From positions 1-7,740 of the forward strand of contig JALZVN010000002.1 of the NCBI GenBank assembly GCA_023299965.1: a stretch of DNA of 7,740 nucleotides, written 5' to 3'. Positions 6,265-7,740 of the stretch are shown piece after piece. Positions within the stretch are counted from its first letter, which is position 1. Every line of letters starts with the position of its first letter. The notes under the pieces are model-generated. The model made no database searches. It saw only the letters and a program-made list of their open reading frames with translations, and had not been told where the DNA came from. The position numbers were made by a program, and so were the translations under genes. The DNA is from Saprospiraceae bacterium (GTDB lineage: Bacteria; Bacteroidota; Bacteroidia; Chitinophagales; Saprospiraceae).

Positions 6265-7389
6265 ATGAAAAAATTCACCCTTTTGCTCAGCCTGATGATG
6301 ATGACTGTTTTCGCTTTTGGCGCAAAGACAAATTTCATGGTGAATCTAGAAACTGCTCAATACAAAGCAGGGGTTGAGGGTAAATTATATATGGTTCATT
6401 TTACAGCTTCTTGGTGCACGCCCTGCAAGTGGATGAACTCACATACTTTCACAGATGAAAGGGTTTCTAATTACTTATCAGAATTTTACGTGCCTGTAAA
6501 AATCAATGTAGATGATTTTGATGGTATCTTGATCAAACAAAAAAATAACGTGCAATTCCTTCCTACTCTATTGATTTTTAATAGCAAAGGAGAAGAAGTT
6601 GGTCGTTTTGAGGAAGCAATTGGTCCTAGTAAGCTGATGCTTATTTTGGAAGAGAATAATATCCCTTTAAATAGAGAAAAAGTAGACTTGCCAGAACCAG
6701 CTGCAGCTGTAGCTCCAGAGGCAATATCAAGACCTATATTACCATCAATCTTCGATGATACAGATAAAAATGTGTCTATTGGTGAAGCATCGGTAATAGA
6801 AAAACCAACTGCTCCAGTAGAACGAGAAAGAGTGGTATACACCGCTCCAGAATTTAATCGAATCGAGGACAATATAACTGTTGAAGAACCTAATATAGAA
6901 GAAGCAATAAAAGTAGAAACGCCTAGAGTAGAAGTTACTAAGGTAGAGGAAACTATTATAGAAACGCCTACTGTCCTTAGCTATCCAGAACCTGTGGCAA
7001 GCAATGCAGCTCCTAAACCTGATGCAACTAGCCCAATCGCAGCACCTACCTATCCGTCAAGCACTACAAGCACAAGTGAAGCCGCTGAATCATTGGCATT
7101 CTTGACTGGTGAAGGCATCTTTGAATTGGATGTCAAGTACAAGAAAAAAGAGGGATATAGTGTTCAAATTGGTTTGTATGCTCGATACGAGAATGTACTT
7201 TCTGAGGTCAACAAGTTTAGCAAAATGTATGGTCAACAAATCTATGTTCACATCGGTAAGAAGAACGGTGTTCCTGTGTACAGATTATTGATGGGTAGTT
7301 TTTCTGACAAGGGTTCTGCAAACAAGTTAGAATTTGACCTTAAAGCTAAAGGCTTGGATTGTTTTGTCAATGACTTGAGTAGAATATAG
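6265..7389 (+). CDS. Exported thioredoxin-fold protein with C-terminal SPOR domain
   Basis: The 374-residue product has three parts. Residues 1-20 (MKKFTLLLSLMMMTVFAFGA) are a clear signal peptide, with cleavage likely after FGA. Residues about 24-135 are a thioredoxin fold of the Thioredoxin_7/DsbD-gamma kind: FTASWCTPCKWM with the C51-C54 pair, a V-NVDD strand, and the cis-proline in FLPT (P100). Residues about 136-285 are a low-complexity linker rich in Pro, Glu, Val and Ala, with pieces such as VEETIIETPTV. Residues about 297-371 match a SPOR domain (YSVQIGLYARYENV, then VPVYRLLMGSFSDKGSANKL), which in known cases binds peptidoglycan with denuded glycan strands. The likely role is a periplasmic thiol oxidoreductase or reductase anchored to the cell wall; its partners are unknown. 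The start follows AT-rich sequence without a Shine-Dalgarno site. The gene stands alone, divergent from fabH. Confidence 0.88.
   Translation: MKKFTLLLSLMMMTVFAFGAKTNFMVNLETAQYKAGVEGKLYMVHFTASWCTPCKWMNSHTFTDERVSNYLSEFYVPVKINVDDFDGILIKQKNNVQFLPTLLIFNSKGEEVGRFEEAIGPSKLMLILEENNIPLNREKVDLPEPAAAVAPEAISRPILPSIFDDTDKNVSIGEASVIEKPTAPVERERVVYTAPEFNRIEDNITVEEPNIEEAIKVETPRVEVTKVEETIIETPTVLSYPEPVASNAAPKPDATSPIAAPTYPSSTTSTSEAAESLAFLTGEGIFELDVKYKKKEGYSVQIGLYARYENVLSEVNKFSKMYGQQIYVHIGKKNGVPVYRLLMGSFSDKGSANKLEFDLKAKGLDCFVNDLSRI
6914..6970 (+). repeat. In-frame 12-bp direct repeat in the linker
   Basis: TAGAAACGCCTA occurs at 6914-6925 and 6959-6970, exactly 45 bp (15 codons) apart. Both encode ETP in the Glu/Val-rich linker. 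The sequence between copies is diverged, so this may be a relic of linker expansion or chance in a biased segment. Confidence 0.5.
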
Positions 7390-7576
7390 ATTTTCTACAT
7401 TCATTCTATCTAGAGTTTTCTCCCCAATCTATAAAGATATCAACACGATTAAGTTTGGTTCACTTCTGGCTGCGGTCAAGTAAATCTAACTGACTATCCG
7501 CTTGTTGTACACCAAAATAAATTGTCGAAATTTTCAGAATAGGATATGAATTCTTAGTTTTTGCATAGTTTTTCAT
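7390..7576. other. Noncoding spacer after the thioredoxin-SPOR gene
   Basis: No coding frame, RNA gene or convincing terminator was found between the stop codon and the first palindrome. A TAGTTTTTG at 7555-7563 resembles the -7 box with one extra base and could be a weak promoter reading into the palindrome cluster, but no good partner lies upstream. Confidence 0.55.
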
Positions 7577-7591
7577 GCTCCTGAAAGGAGC
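7577..7591. repeat. Short hairpin, GCTCCT stem
   Basis: GCTCCT-GAA-AGGAGC forms a perfect 6-bp, GC-rich stem with a 3-nt loop. It is the first and leftmost palindrome of the cluster. Confidence 0.8.
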
Positions 7592-7603
7592 GCACAGCAA
7601 AGG

Positions 7604-7620
7604 ATAGGGTGCAACCCTAT
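7604..7620. repeat. Short hairpin, ATAGGGT stem
   Basis: ATAGGGT-GCA-ACCCTAT forms a perfect 7-bp stem with a 3-nt loop and is followed by TGCAGC. It is closely related in design to the hairpin at 7721-7737. Confidence 0.85.
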
Positions 7621-7626
7621 TGCAGC

Positions 7627-7718
7627 AAAGTGTAGTTTAGCAAGTGCTGAAAGTACGTCACATGACAACACAGTGATTCTGTGGCGTACTTTCAGCACTT
7701 TTCGCAAAGCACACATTT
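7627..7718. repeat. Long inverted repeat, central hairpin of the cluster
   Basis: AAGTGCTGAAAGTACG (7642-7657) is perfectly complementary to CGTACTTTCAGCACTT (7685-7700). The stem continues inward by TCACA/TGTGG with one G-U pair, to 21 bp with a 17-nt loop. Outward, about 13 further pairs can form between 7627-7641 and 7704-7718, interrupted by single-base bulges and a small 3-nt internal loop. A competing inner hairpin CACAG-TGATT-CTGTG (7669-7683) is possible. No U-tract follows on either strand close to the stem, so it is not a standard terminator. Confidence 0.85.
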
Positions 7719-7720
7719 AC

Positions 7721-7737
7721 AATGGGTTTCACCCATT
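7721..7737. repeat. Short hairpin, AATGGGT stem
   Basis: AATGGGT-TTC-ACCCATT forms a perfect 7-bp stem with a 3-nt loop and is followed by GCT at the window end. It mirrors the hairpin at 7604-7620 across the central long hairpin. Confidence 0.85.
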
Positions 7738-7740
7738 GCT

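Larger units (their letters stand above)
7577..7740. repeat. Palindrome cluster, REP/BIME-like or structured element, truncated by window end
   Basis: Four hairpins fill this stretch with short spacers: 7577-7591, 7604-7620, 7627-7718 and 7721-7737. The three short ones all have 3-nt loops. The part from 7604 to 7737 is a quasi-palindrome: a small hairpin with GGGT/ACCC arms sits on each side of a long central hairpin. GCAAAG recurs at 7597, 7625 and 7704, twice as CAGCAAAG. There is no open frame. Such clusters resemble dispersed palindromic repeats of Bacteroidota genomes, in some cases linked to IS200/IS605-like REP-associated transposases; that link is from general knowledge and no transposase is visible here. 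A noncoding RNA is the main alternative. The right boundary is not in the window. Confidence 0.7.

Noticed and set aside
6486..6872. A 128-codon minus-strand open frame inside the thioredoxin-SPOR gene
   Set aside because: It is the antisense reading of the thioredoxin domain and low-complexity linker; its Ser-rich composition reflects the biased codons of the real gene.
7379..7398. GTAGAA/TTCTAC hairpin over the thioredoxin-SPOR stop codon as a terminator
   Set aside because: The stem is 6 bp and mostly AT, and it is not followed by a T-run.
7642..7700. Rho-independent terminator for the thioredoxin-SPOR gene
   Set aside because: The stem is about 250 bp past the stop codon, unusually long, has a large loop and lacks a U-tract on either side.
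7577..7740. CRISPR array
   Set aside because: The palindromes differ in sequence and length and there are no regular repeats alternating with spacers.

Overview
The window looks like a chromosomal segment of a member of the Bacteroidota, perhaps of the Saprospiria type; that lower rank is a guess. The evidence is the gene content (a fabH-efp-accB-accC cluster with Bacteroidota-like protein sequences), start codons without Shine-Dalgarno sequences, AT-rich spacers, and a -7 box of the Bacteroidota type (TACTTTTG, consensus TAnnTTTG) in front of efp.

Layout. Positions 1-230 (minus) hold the N-terminal part of a secreted protein that continues outside the window. Positions 365-2185 (minus) encode a complete MsbA-type ABC exporter half-transporter. 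Positions 2288-5902 (minus) form the core block, transcribed in the order fabH, efp, accB, accC. fabH starts fatty acid chains from acyl-CoA and malonyl-ACP. accB and accC encode the biotin carrier and biotin carboxylase of acetyl-CoA carboxylase, which supplies the malonyl-CoA. efp encodes the translation factor that relieves polyproline stalling. efp, accB and accC are about 32-33 bp apart and probably form one transcript, with a promoter of their own in the 97-bp fabH-efp gap. The ABC exporter follows accC after 102 bp and has a weak promoter candidate of its own.

A 362-bp noncoding region (5903-6264) separates the minus-strand block from a divergent plus-strand gene (6265-7389). That gene encodes an exported protein with a thioredoxin fold (WCTPC) at the N-terminus, a long acidic Pro/Glu/Val-rich linker and a C-terminal SPOR domain, which suggests a periplasmic thiol protein tethered to peptidoglycan.

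The most unusual part is the right edge. After the thioredoxin-SPOR gene there is a noncoding stretch. From about 7577 to the window end lies a dense cluster of palindromes: three short hairpins, each with a 3-nt loop, around a long hairpin whose inner stem is 16 perfect base pairs and extends to 21 with one G-U pair. From 7604 to 7737 the sequence is a quasi-palindrome in which each arm carries its own small hairpin. It resembles a REP/BIME-like or other non-autonomous repeat element, or a structured RNA, and it is cut by the window end. The rest of the window is ordinary housekeeping sequence.
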